This document shows, piece by piece, positions 1 through 6,008 of a stretch of DNA of 6,609 nucleotides. This DNA is from CAXGUU01 sp964012875 (GTDB lineage: Bacteria > Pseudomonadota > Gammaproteobacteria > Ga0077536), in the NCBI GenBank assembly GCA_964012875.1, contig CAXGUU010000188.1:1-6609 (forward strand). Direction: 5' to 3'. The notes below the pieces were generated by a model, which saw only the letters and a list, made by a program, of their open reading frames with translations, did no database searches and was not told the origin of the DNA. Positions within the stretch are counted from its first letter, which is position 1, and the number at the start of each line of letters is the position of its first letter. Position numbers and translations under genes: made by a program.

Positions 1-69
1 GAGCACGGAGGCGACGCCGCGAAGTCTAAAGAGCACGGAGGCACGCCGGCAACGCCCAAGGCCGAGTAA
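1..69 (+). CDS. C-terminal end of an unidentified protein with a decapeptide-repeat tail (partial)
   Basis: The first reading frame is open from base 1 to a TAA at 67-69 and gives EHGGDAAKSK, EHGGTPATPK, AE. The DNA repeats gagcacggaggc exactly at 1-12 and 31-42. The 30-base period is a multiple of three, so it encodes two in-frame ten-residue units of the form EHGG..A..K. Such charged, Lys/Ala/Pro-rich tails are typical of disordered C-termini, and nothing in it identifies the family. The next gene on the same strand starts 24 bases downstream, so the two may be co-transcribed. The start lies outside the window. Only the in-frame repeat and the gene-like spacing support this as coding, so confidence is moderate. 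Confidence 0.55.
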   Translation, partial: EHGGDAAKSKEHGGTPATPKAE

Positions 70-93
70 GCCCCCTCGCGGGAGAATATCCGC

Positions 94-564
94 ATGCGAA
101 ACCTCTCCGCGCTAGCCGCACTAGCGTTGTTCGTGACGCTGCGTCCGGGTGTGCTGCCGGCTGACGAGTCGCCGGCAGCAGGCCCGGATTCTGCGCCGGC
201 GTTATACTACGTCGAAGACATCAAGGAAGCGATGAGCACTCACCTAGCTGCGGAGATGTCCGAGGATGGTGCGTTTCACCTGGTCGATGATCGTACCGGC
301 GAGACACTCATACTTGAGTTCGTTAAGATCCACGATCCGGTGCGCCAAATCGACGGCGAAACTTACTTCGCATGCACCGACTTTCGTCTGCGTCAAGCGC
401 CAAAGAAAGTCTACGACATTGACTTCTGGCTGCACCCGGTCGATGGCAAACTGCAAGTCTACGATACCAAGGTCCACAAGGAGCCGCGCTGGTCGCTCCT
501 CTATGGCTGGTACAAATATCCGCGTTATACGTTTGTTAACGACCGCGTTGTCTCTTTGTACTAA
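94..564 (+). CDS. Small secreted (periplasmic) protein of unknown function, 156 aa
   Basis: The ATG at 94 follows GGGAG at 80-84 with nine bases between, which fixes the start. Residues 1-23 form a signal peptide: Arg2, a hydrophobic Leu/Ala core, and a likely cleavage after A23 (LPA|DE). The mature part, about 133 residues, begins with a low-complexity Ala/Pro/Ser linker (24-36). A compact domain rich in charged and aromatic residues follows. It has a single Cys (C94, in YFACTDF) and a distinctive end with Tyr-Gly-Trp-Tyr-Lys-Tyr at about 137-142. There are no membrane segments beyond the signal and no catalytic motif that I recognise. It is convergent with the membrane-protein gene on the other strand, with only 13 bases between the stops. 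The protein is clearly real, but I cannot name its family or function. Confidence 0.85.
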   Translation: MRNLSALAALALFVTLRPGVLPADESPAAGPDSAPALYYVEDIKEAMSTHLAAEMSEDGAFHLVDDRTGETLILEFVKIHDPVRQIDGETYFACTDFRLRQAPKKVYDIDFWLHPVDGKLQVYDTKVHKEPRWSLLYGWYKYPRYTFVNDRVVSLY

Positions 565-577
565 ACGAGCGCGCCGC

Positions 578-1291
578 CTACAGGCTGGTAGCGACATCAG
601 GCAGCCAGTTCACCGCCCAAGCTTCGAGATGCTTGTCGAGCCCGCTTAGCACGAGCAGGCCGAGTGCCAGTAGCGCAGCGCCTAGCCAGACCTTGCCGGA
701 GCCCGCCCGAGCGAGGAGTTGTGGCCGCAGGCTGTTCAGTACACGTGCTGAGAGTAGGCCCGCCGCGCTTAGCGCAGCCGCCGTGCCGATGCCAAACGCC
801 AGCATCACGAAAAAGGACTGTAGGAACTTCTGGCCGAGCGACGCCAGCGCGATGGCGGCGCCGAGCGTTGGGCCCACGCAGGGTAGCCAAACCAATCCGA
901 GCAACATCCCAACCCCGAACTGTGTAGCCCAAGTCGATGCCGCCGCAGGATCTGCGATCGATATGCCGGCGGAGAAGCGCGACAGCTTGATGTTGACCCA
1001 ATATCCCGCCTTTGGGATCAGCAGAGGAATAGAGACCAGCACCAGCATCGTCGCGGCTATATAACGAAACAGCTCGGGGTCGAGCGCAAGACTGACCAGC
1101 GCGAAACTAAGCACTGTACCGGCGAGAGCAAAAGACAGGCTGAGTCCTGCTGCGAGCGCCAGTGGGCCGGCACGTCCCGCACTGGCTGCGCTACCCATTA
1201 CGATGGGTACCAGCGGCCACACGCAAGGGGACAGGATACTAAGAACCCCCGCCACGAGCGCGAGCGGTAGTGCGCTCCATTCAAGCGTCAA
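578..1291 (-). CDS. CcdA/DsbD-like transmembrane thiol-disulfide electron carrier, 237 aa
   Basis: This is a very hydrophobic protein of the cytochrome c biogenesis/DsbD transmembrane family (CcdA, ScsB-like). It has about six membrane segments. Two conserved Cys lie in the family's Pro-flanked motifs: SPC at residue 23 (LSPCVWPLVP) and LPC at residue 138 (WLPCVGPTLG). In this family the pair takes electrons from cytoplasmic thioredoxin and passes them to a periplasmic thiol protein. The length matches the minimal CcdA type, without the extra DsbD alpha and gamma domains. The start is a TTG at 1291-1289 that overlaps the TGA of the upstream thioredoxin gene (TTGA), so translation is probably coupled; no strong Shine-Dalgarno is visible. 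Its likely partner is the periplasmic thioredoxin encoded just upstream. The specific downstream target (cytochrome c maturation, metal resistance or protein repair) cannot be told. Confidence 0.85.
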   Translation of the reverse strand: MTLEWSALPLALVAGVLSILSPCVWPLVPIVMGSAASAGRAGPLALAAGLSLSFALAGTVLSFALVSLALDPELFRYIAATMLVLVSIPLLIPKAGYWVNIKLSRFSAGISIADPAAASTWATQFGVGMLLGLVWLPCVGPTLGAAIALASLGQKFLQSFFVMLAFGIGTAAALSAAGLLSARVLNSLRPQLLARAGSGKVWLGAALLALGLLVLSGLDKHLEAWAVNWLPDVATSL

Positions 1292-1704
1292 GGCTGAGCG
1301 CCCGCCGCCGTGTTAATTGCCTCGAACACTTTTTCCGCGCGCGTTTCTCCGATGCTGAACCAGACCTGCTCGCCGCCGCGGAAGAGAAGCAATGTTGACT
1401 GGCGCGGCGCTTTGAAGTACTTGACCCAATCCTTCTGCTCGTCGAAGTCCACCAGCAGGCGGTGCAACCCAACGTCCGGGTACTCCGCCTCATAGTCGTC
1501 AAGAATCTTCTGCTGCTTGACACACGTCGGACACCAGCCTGCGTGCACGTCGACGAGCACAAGGGCGCCCTTTTCCTGTAGCGCTTTGAAACGGGCCTCA
1601 CCGAACGTCTCGGGCGCCGCGGTGGCGCTGTTGGCGAACAACACTAGCAGAAGTCCCGGCAGAACCACGGCGAGCCAGCCGGCCCGGTTACACTGTGTCA
1701 TCAT
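1288..1704 (-). CDS. Periplasmic thioredoxin-fold protein with WCPTC active site, 138 aa
   Basis: The frame is open further upstream, but the start at 1704 (MMTQ) is preferred. It follows a strong GGAGGT at 1716-1711 with six bases between, and it begins a clear signal peptide (residues 1-30, hydrophobic core 11-23, ending SATAA). The alternative ATG at 1701 is only one codon further on. The mature part has a thioredoxin fold with the WCPTC redox motif (C58, C61), followed by the beta-strand core VDFDEQ. In the segment aligned with the cis-Pro loop it reads RQSTLLLF, with Ser103 where classical thioredoxins have the cis-proline. The next gene encodes a CcdA-like membrane protein and is translationally coupled to it. 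The two should form a relay that keeps periplasmic thiols reduced. The final substrate is unknown. Confidence 0.88.
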   Translation of the reverse strand: MMTQCNRAGWLAVVLPGLLLVLFANSATAAPETFGEARFKALQEKGALVLVDVHAGWCPTCVKQQKILDDYEAEYPDVGLHRLLVDFDEQKDWVKYFKAPRQSTLLLFRGGEQVWFSIGETRAEKVFEAINTAAGAQP

Positions 1705-1710
1705 CGCCCA

Positions 1711-1716
1711 ACCTCC
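1711..1716 (-). promoter_or_regulatory. Ribosome-binding site that decides the thioredoxin start
   Basis: On the minus strand GGAGGT lies six bases before the ATG at 1704 and nine before the ATG at 1701. It rules out the longer reading that would start at 1869 inside the P450 remnant. The TGA that ends the remnant's frame (1720-1718) sits immediately upstream, within TGAGGGAGGT. Confidence 0.75.
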
Positions 1717-1717
1717 C

Positions 1718-1969
1718 TCAAGAACGACAGGCGTCAGCCTCTCTACTTCGTGTCCCAATCGTACTAACACTATGCAGCAGAAGCCATGTTTTGCGGCATT
1801 CCCTGTGTTTGAATACGGACCAAAACCTGACGCCATCATCACGCAAAGTCCAGTGCACCGGATCCTCACGTCTCATTTTCTTGAATATTTCGTAGACGGC
1901 AGTTTGATCGCTGAAGGTATTCCCATCGATCAGTTTGCGATCGACATCGCGCCAATCAGTCTGTGGCAT
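1718..1969 (-). pseudogene. Cytochrome P450, N-terminal remnant (truncated)
   Basis: The ATG at 1969 has a good AAGGGG at 1983-1978 with eight bases between. Residues 1-56 read like the N-terminus of a bacterial soluble P450: an Asp/Phe-rich segment, then Tyr-x-Ile-Phe and MRREDPVHW (residues 32-40), and finally RFWSVFKHRE (48-56). These correspond to the helix A and beta-1 region that opens families such as CYP124/125/142. After about residue 56 (near base 1802) the similarity stops. There is no I-helix, ExxR or haem Cys-loop. The frame runs 27 more codons of unrelated sequence to a TGA at 1720-1718, which touches the Shine-Dalgarno of the thioredoxin gene. It cannot encode a working P450. 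The simplest reading is a deletion that removed about 85 percent of the gene. It lies 65 bases downstream of the AraC gene on the same strand. Confidence 0.7.
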
Positions 1970-2034
1970 CGTAGGTTCCCCTTCGTTTGCTCCTGCGTGA
2001 TGACCTGCCCATATTAACTGATCCAGATGTAGAG

Positions 2035-3081
2035 TTATTTGATGACGGAGAGCCGATAGCTCTGTGGCGTCATCTCTACCCAGCGTTTAAACGCACGACG
2101 GAAACTCGAGCTATCGTGATAGTTCAGCAATGCGGCAACCGCCTCTACAGATAGCTTTGTGTCGCGTAGATAGCCCAACGCCAAAGATATTTGCACCTGT
2201 TCTTTCAGCGCACGAAACGATGTCTTCTCGGCGGTCAGTCTTCGAGCCAGCGTACGTTTGCTGATGAAATTGAGTCGCGCTGTGTCATCCTCGGTTAGCT
2301 TTCCGGGCGGGTGCGACAGCAACTGCCGCCGTACCCGTAGCGTCATGGGGTCGTTGGTGTCGTCGAGTTCTTCGAGCATTTGTTGGCACTGCTCTAAGGC
2401 AAACCGATAGCTCTGATGATTGGAAGAAACATTCGCTCTCTGTAATAAGTTCTGCGGCACGATGAGCAGGTTCTCCGGGCTATTGAATCGGATCGTGCAG
2501 TGGATGTATCCGGCGTACTCGTCGACGTAAGGCGGTTCCGCGTACGCGCAATGCATCGCACCTTCACTGAATTTCTCGCCAGTCACAAACTCGATCAACG
2601 AAATCAGTGAGAGAAAGTAAGCTTCTGAAACGCACCGGTAGAGCTCCAAGTCATCCTGTGTGTCGACATCGAAGAAATAGTGCAGGTCGTGATCGTGGTA
2701 TTCGGTGCGCGTAGTGAAAAGATTGATGCGACCGGGGATAAAGCTCTCAAAATCCAGAATCGCGGTGGCCAGGTCGGGACTGGCGTTGGCGAGGAACCCG
2801 AGCGGTCCGTGTGTTGGCGGAGTTACCGTACGACCAAATTCGAGACCGTAGGCAGGGTTTCCGGAATGCTGCATGGCGTTGCGCACAATTTGAAGCTGCT
2901 GGCGCTTGGTCAGTAGCGTTCCATCGTCCATGAATGCCTCCGCTACAAGACCAGTTTGTTCCAGCAGGGCTTCTAGGTTCTTCTCATTCAGACCCAATTG
3001 CCGCGCGATCATTCGCGAATACTCGATCGCGATCGAGGCGGGCTCGTCGGTATACATTTCAGGGCTGAGGACGTGCTTCAT
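2035..3081 (-). CDS. AraC-family transcriptional regulator (OruR/ArgR type), 348 aa
   Basis: This protein has the length and two-domain plan of AraC regulators with an N-terminal arabinose-binding-like domain (PF12625 type, about residues 20-210) and a C-terminal double helix-turn-helix (about 262-345). The first HTH spans about 262-295 and includes ISKRTLARRL. The second spans about 311-343: SVEAVAALLNYHDSSSFRRAF followed by KRWVEMTPQSYR, the family's signature end. The N-terminal motif GPLGFLANASPDL (92-104) is also typical of this group. The start at 3081 fits the family length, although the upstream sequence has no strong Shine-Dalgarno. The gene is divergent from the oxygenase/flavoprotein operon and is the obvious candidate for its regulator. 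Paired direct repeats lie between them. The effector is unknown; relatives respond to amino acids, fatty acids or other small molecules. Confidence 0.9.
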   Translation of the reverse strand: MKHVLSPEMYTDEPASIAIEYSRMIARQLGLNEKNLEALLEQTGLVAEAFMDDGTLLTKRQQLQIVRNAMQHSGNPAYGLEFGRTVTPPTHGPLGFLANASPDLATAILDFESFIPGRINLFTTRTEYHDHDLHYFFDVDTQDDLELYRCVSEAYFLSLISLIEFVTGEKFSEGAMHCAYAEPPYVDEYAGYIHCTIRFNSPENLLIVPQNLLQRANVSSNHQSYRFALEQCQQMLEELDDTNDPMTLRVRRQLLSHPPGKLTEDDTARLNFISKRTLARRLTAEKTSFRALKEQVQISLALGYLRDTKLSVEAVAALLNYHDSSSFRRAFKRWVEMTPQSYRLSVIK

Positions 3082-3105
3082 GAGTCGCGAAGAGCTGGTT
3101 TTTTG

Positions 3106-3143
3106 GTGGCAAGAAATGTCCCTATTGTGGCAAAAAATGTCCC
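3106..3143. promoter_or_regulatory. Tandem 17-bp direct repeats, candidate AraC-type operator
   Basis: GTGGCAAGAAATGTCCC (3106-3122) and GTGGCAAAAAATGTCCC (3127-3143) differ at one base and are separated by four bases (tatt). The period is therefore 21 bp. Two direct 17-bp half-sites at a 21-bp spacing on one helix face is the known arrangement of araI1/araI2 for AraC. The pair lies 24 bases upstream of the AraC-family start and about 120 bases before the oxygenase start. It could serve both divergent promoters, activating the operon and controlling the regulator itself. That this particular regulator binds here is inference from position and geometry. Confidence 0.55.
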
Positions 3144-3247
3144 CTTGAAGCGAGCGAAATCGACCATGGGACCCCGTAAGATGCTCCGTAGGTTGGCGAT
3201 GGTGGCGATTTCTCAGTGGCCAAAAAGATACCCGCCGGTCAGATTAG

Positions 3248-3252
3248 GGAGG
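3248..3252 (+). promoter_or_regulatory. Ribosome-binding site of the oxygenase gene
   Basis: GGAGG, within gggaggt at 3247-3253, lies ten bases before the ATG at 3263 and supports that start. Confidence 0.7.
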
Positions 3253-3262
3253 TCGGCAACCG

Positions 3263-4348
3263 ATGATCACAATCCCAGAAGAAATGAAGCACGGTAGACG
3301 CTGGATTGATCGCGAGGTTCAGAAGCTGGACCCCGACACGGACTACCCGAAAATCATGTCCATGGTCGCGCAGTACCAGATGGACGAGTTCACCCTCAAC
3401 TTTCTGGTCACCCTGCTCAACAGTTACGTCGTCAAGCCAGCACACATGGCTGAGACCCAGGTCTTCACCAATAAAGCGGTCCGTCGGCCTAACCAGCGCA
3501 TGCAGGACGCCCTCAACTTTTTCTGGACGTGGTATGCCAACGGACCCAACGCGCCTGAGACGATTGAGTCTGTGCAACGCCTCAACAAAATTCATGCGGG
3601 CGTAGCGCGGCATCTCACTCAACACTTCGAAGACAGCGACGACTTCAACTACGTGTTGAGTCGCCTGGTCGTACTGCAAGATCGCCTGTTCAAGAAATTG
3701 GGTCTGGGCGGCATGAACCCGCGGATCAAATTAGCGCAGTTCAATTTCGCCAAAGATTTATCCAGATACTTCAGGCGCCCGGGCGATCGCGAGCTCGAAC
3801 CCTTCCCTGAAACACTGGACGAACTGGAGGCATTCGTTGATCAATGGGAAGGCAAGAATCATGCATTCTCCCCGATCCAGGCGGATTTGGTGAATTCGCT
3901 GATCTACGCGTTTGCACAACGCTTCTTCCCACGGCTGCAAACACTCGGACGTTGGATCGCGACCTATTCTCTGGAGGACTCTTTCTTAGAGCACGTTGGC
4001 ATTAAGCCGCTCAGCGGCGCGCCTCGGTTGATCACCCATACGATTCTCAAAGTCCTGTTCTTCTACAAGACACGACTCGCGGCGGACTCAAAAACTTCTG
4101 CCTACGAGACCCGCGTTCTGCTAACCAAAGAAGAATATAAGGCGATGGACGCTGTCGCGGCGGCGCGCGCCGATGATCTCGGTTGGCACACCGGTGGCAT
4201 GGAATCAATCGGACCAAGTCGGACAAGCGGCGCCGTGTGTCCGGTGATGCATCGCGCTCCGGCTTCTGATGCTTCCGCCGAGGCCGCGGAATCCGGCGAA
4301 GATTCTCAAACGGTTGCTAGCTCTAATACGGTATCCGCAGCGTCATGA
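3263..4348 (+). CDS. MpaB/DUF2236-like putative oxygenase, 361 aa
   Basis: The pattern fits the oxygenase MpaB / rubber-oxygenase catalytic family (PF09995, formerly DUF2236), as a divergent member. It is an all-helical protein. Features include the segment ESVQRLNKIHAGV (102-114), whose His111 is a candidate haem-ligand position, then Phe/Asp-rich helices (121-145). A Pro-Glu-Thr segment (182-195, FPETLDELEAFVDQW) precedes a long helical C-terminal part. Family members studied biochemically are b-type haem oxygenases that cleave C=C bonds in isoprenoid substrates such as rubber or the mycophenolic acid precursor. The last 40 or so residues (from 320) are Ala/Ser/Glu-rich and probably disordered, apart from a CPVMH motif (326-330). 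There is no signal peptide. The stop overlaps the next start (ATGA), so it forms an operon with the flavoprotein. The family call is from motif recall, and the substrate is unknown. Confidence 0.6.
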   Translation: MITIPEEMKHGRRWIDREVQKLDPDTDYPKIMSMVAQYQMDEFTLNFLVTLLNSYVVKPAHMAETQVFTNKAVRRPNQRMQDALNFFWTWYANGPNAPETIESVQRLNKIHAGVARHLTQHFEDSDDFNYVLSRLVVLQDRLFKKLGLGGMNPRIKLAQFNFAKDLSRYFRRPGDRELEPFPETLDELEAFVDQWEGKNHAFSPIQADLVNSLIYAFAQRFFPRLQTLGRWIATYSLEDSFLEHVGIKPLSGAPRLITHTILKVLFFYKTRLAADSKTSAYETRVLLTKEEYKAMDAVAAARADDLGWHTGGMESIGPSRTSGAVCPVMHRAPASDASAEAAESGEDSQTVASSNTVSAAS

Positions 4349-5682
4349 CGCCTGAAGAACGCTCAACCATGAAAGTCTGCATCATCGGTGGCGGTCCTGC
4401 CGGGTGCGCGGCCGCGTATACAGCGAACAAACAAGGCAATGAAGTTCGGTTATTCGAAGCCGCCGACACTGTTGGCGGAAGAACGAAGCAGCTCCGACGT
4501 AATGGTTTTAATCTCGGTACGGGCGCGCTGTTTCTGATGGGTGGTATTTACCCGCGAACGATGGCGCTACTGAAAGAAATGGGCCGCCATAAAGAGCTTG
4601 TTCCTTGGAAGGGCACCACTGAGTTGGCTGATGATGATGACACCCGTTACGCGGTGCGATTTGATTCAATTGCGAGCTTCGTACGGCTGCCAATGCTCAA
4701 GCTCAGTGACAAAATACGGCTCCTGACTGAGGGATTAAAGTTGTTCTTTGGCAATGGCCCGAAGAACGCCTTCAGCGGGACCGAACTCGCCCGGTTCGAT
4801 CGCGGTGAAAACCTCGAGGACTGGTCGCGCCAACGATTGGGTGACCGTGCTTACGAGTATGTTATGCGTCCCATTATGGATTTTCTCTATGCGGTACCGC
4901 TGCGAGAGCTCTCGACGCCATTTCCGAAAGCGATCATCCAGCAGGCTCACAAGCTTGGGCTATCTGTTCCGCCGGAAGGCATAGGCCAGGTAAGCGAATG
5001 GTTCGTCGACTCGATACCCGAAGATCACATTCACCTCTCCTGCCCGGTCGAACGTCTCGAACGTCACGGCGACCAGTGGACTGTTTTTGCCAGTGGTGAG
5101 TCGTACGAATGCGACGCTATTGTGATTGCGACCGAAGCGTTCACTGCGGCGAAACTACTCGAAGGCCATGTCAGCGAAGATGCCAACGAGCGGCTGATGA
5201 GCACACCGTATACCGAGTATGCGCACGTCGCGATAGCTTATGAACAGGACCCGTGGCCCGACTACCCCGTCGACATGGTGCTTCCAGTAGGTGTCGACGG
5301 CGTTCGCGATGTTGGCTCGATGGTGCTGCATGGCCGTCGCTCACCGGCCTCCGTTCCTGATGGTGGCCAATGTGTGGGTGTGTATTTCAATACGCCGCCA
5401 CTCGCAAACATGAGCGATGAAGACATTAAACGTGTTGCCATCGATCAGGTACACGATGCCTTCGGCGAAGCACCGAAGCCGAGCTTTGTACAACTATTCC
5501 GCTACGACAAGGGACTGACCATCGCCAAACCGGGCCACTACGAACGCCTCGACAAGGTTCACGGATTGTTACCGCCGAACGTAACTCTGGCGGGCGACTA
5601 TTTCTCGCAGGCCGGCGTTGAGGCGGCGGTCTACAGCGGCGAGCGTGCAGCAAATGAGCTACTTGCACAGCGAGGCTGGTAA
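4345..5682 (+). CDS. FAD-dependent oxidoreductase, amine-oxidase / protoporphyrinogen-oxidase-like, 445 aa
   Basis: This is a flavin amine oxidase-type protein of the broad COG1232 group, which includes HemG/HemY-like oxidases and carotenoid or squalene desaturase relatives. The N-terminal Rossmann motif is VCIIGGGPAG (11-20). Glu38 in LFEAAD is expected to bind the FAD ribose, and it is followed by VGGR (43-46), the family's second FAD signature. Near the C-terminus LAGDYFSQAGVEAA (415-428) is the FAD-closing motif. The length is normal. It is probably soluble and cytoplasmic. The first ATG (4345) overlaps the TGA of the oxygenase gene, so translation is likely coupled. A start at Met9 (4369) would also give a normal N-terminus and cannot be excluded. 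It probably oxidises or desaturates the same compound handled by the upstream oxygenase. That link is inferred from the operon only. Confidence 0.85.
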   Translation: MTPEERSTMKVCIIGGGPAGCAAAYTANKQGNEVRLFEAADTVGGRTKQLRRNGFNLGTGALFLMGGIYPRTMALLKEMGRHKELVPWKGTTELADDDDTRYAVRFDSIASFVRLPMLKLSDKIRLLTEGLKLFFGNGPKNAFSGTELARFDRGENLEDWSRQRLGDRAYEYVMRPIMDFLYAVPLRELSTPFPKAIIQQAHKLGLSVPPEGIGQVSEWFVDSIPEDHIHLSCPVERLERHGDQWTVFASGESYECDAIVIATEAFTAAKLLEGHVSEDANERLMSTPYTEYAHVAIAYEQDPWPDYPVDMVLPVGVDGVRDVGSMVLHGRRSPASVPDGGQCVGVYFNTPPLANMSDEDIKRVAIDQVHDAFGEAPKPSFVQLFRYDKGLTIAKPGHYERLDKVHGLLPPNVTLAGDYFSQAGVEAAVYSGERAANELLAQRGW

Positions 5683-5703
5683 ACCATAGGGTTTACGCAC
5701 GCA

Positions 5704-5723
5704 ACAACACTGGTTGTGTTTTT
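5704..5723 (+). terminator. Candidate intrinsic terminator after the oxygenase/flavoprotein operon
   Basis: ACAAC (5704-5708) and GTTGT (5713-5717) form a short stem with a four-base loop, followed by one G and then TTTTT (5719-5723). It starts 21 bases after the operon's stop. A second small hairpin overlaps the stop codon itself: TAAACC (5680-5685) with GGTTTA (5690-5695) and loop ATAG, but without a T-run. The stem is weak, so the call is tentative. I see no gene in the rest of 5724-5820. Confidence 0.35.
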
Positions 5724-5820
5724 GGAATCAAAACCAGAGAGGAGAGACCATATTCCCCTCCTGTGATTTCGCCTGTCTAGATACTTCGTAAGCCTGTGGT
5801 TGCCTGAATTCTGCTGGGCC

Positions 5821-5917
5821 ACCTAACGCCGAGTTGAGTGGCACCTGAAGGCGGCCGACCGGAGCGGCAGCGAAAGGAAAGCGCGGTCAAGCGTCCGCCT
5901 CCAACGACTCGTTAGAT
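5821..5917 (-). other. Probable integron attC recombination site (97 bp)
   Basis: Read on the minus strand, the site runs ATCTAAC (R'', 5917-5911), five bases, GTTGGAG (L'', 5905-5899), a central part, CTCAAC (L', 5838-5833), five bases, GTTAGGT (R', 5827-5821). R'' fits RYYYAAC and R' fits GTTRRRY. They pair over all seven bases with one G-T wobble. L'' and L' pair except for one extra base after GTT in L'', the place of the extrahelical base in known attC sites such as that of aadA1. Internal pairs add to the fold: AGGCGG with CCGCCT (5849-5854 and 5895-5900) and GACCG with CGGTC (5857-5861 and 5884-5888). The extra base on the L'' side sets the orientation to minus, the same strand as the DUF1330 gene. 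Integrase would cut between G and TTAGGT (5827/5826). Confidence 0.65.
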
Positions 5918-5956
5918 TGCGAGCCTTCCGGCCAAGTACGAGAGTCACAATTCATT

Positions 5957-5976
5957 GGTATGGCCCGAGGCATACC
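5957..5976. other. Hairpin between the DUF1330 gene and the attC site
   Basis: GGTATGGCC (5957-5965) and GGCATACC (5969-5976) pair as an eight-base-pair stem with one bulged G and a CGA loop. It lies 32 bases past the stop of the DUF1330 gene on the minus strand. No T-run follows on either strand, so a simple intrinsic terminator is not supported. It may protect the 3' end of the transcript or pause transcription. Confidence 0.45.
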
Positions 5977-6008
5977 CGTGCACAAACAGGTGAAATTATG
6001 TTCTGTGC

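Noticed and set aside
597..1064. Several open frames on both strands inside the CcdA-like gene
   Set aside because: They are Arg/Pro/Ala-rich shadows of a GC-rich gene with clear family motifs in another frame.
1705..1869. Upstream extension of the thioredoxin frame to an ATG at 1869
   Set aside because: The extra 55 residues have no thioredoxin or signal features, they overlap the P450 remnant, and a strong GGAGGT and signal peptide support the start at 1704.
1517..2017. 166-codon plus-strand frame across the thioredoxin leader and the P450 remnant
   Set aside because: It has no recognisable domain, its composition looks random, and it runs antisense to two better supported frames.
3106..3233. 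Repeats in the divergent intergenic region as ends of an insertion sequence
   Set aside because: They resemble multi-repeat ends of some IS21-type elements, but there is no transposase fragment, no target duplication and no partner end. The 17-bp/21-bp geometry fits an AraC operator better.
3239..3679. 146-codon minus-strand frame inside the oxygenase gene
   Set aside because: It is antisense to a gene with a good ribosome-binding site and family motifs, and it shows no domain of its own.
5680..5695. Hairpin TAAACC/GGTTTA overlapping the flavoprotein stop as a terminator
   Set aside because: The six-base stem is AT-rich and no T-run follows; the hairpin at 5704-5723 with five T's is the better candidate.
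5631..5822. 63-codon minus-strand frame starting with GTG at the edge of the attC site
   Set aside because: It overlaps the end of the flavoprotein gene, has no ribosome-binding site and no recognisable features. It would be the next cassette's gene only if an array continued into the operon, which it does not.
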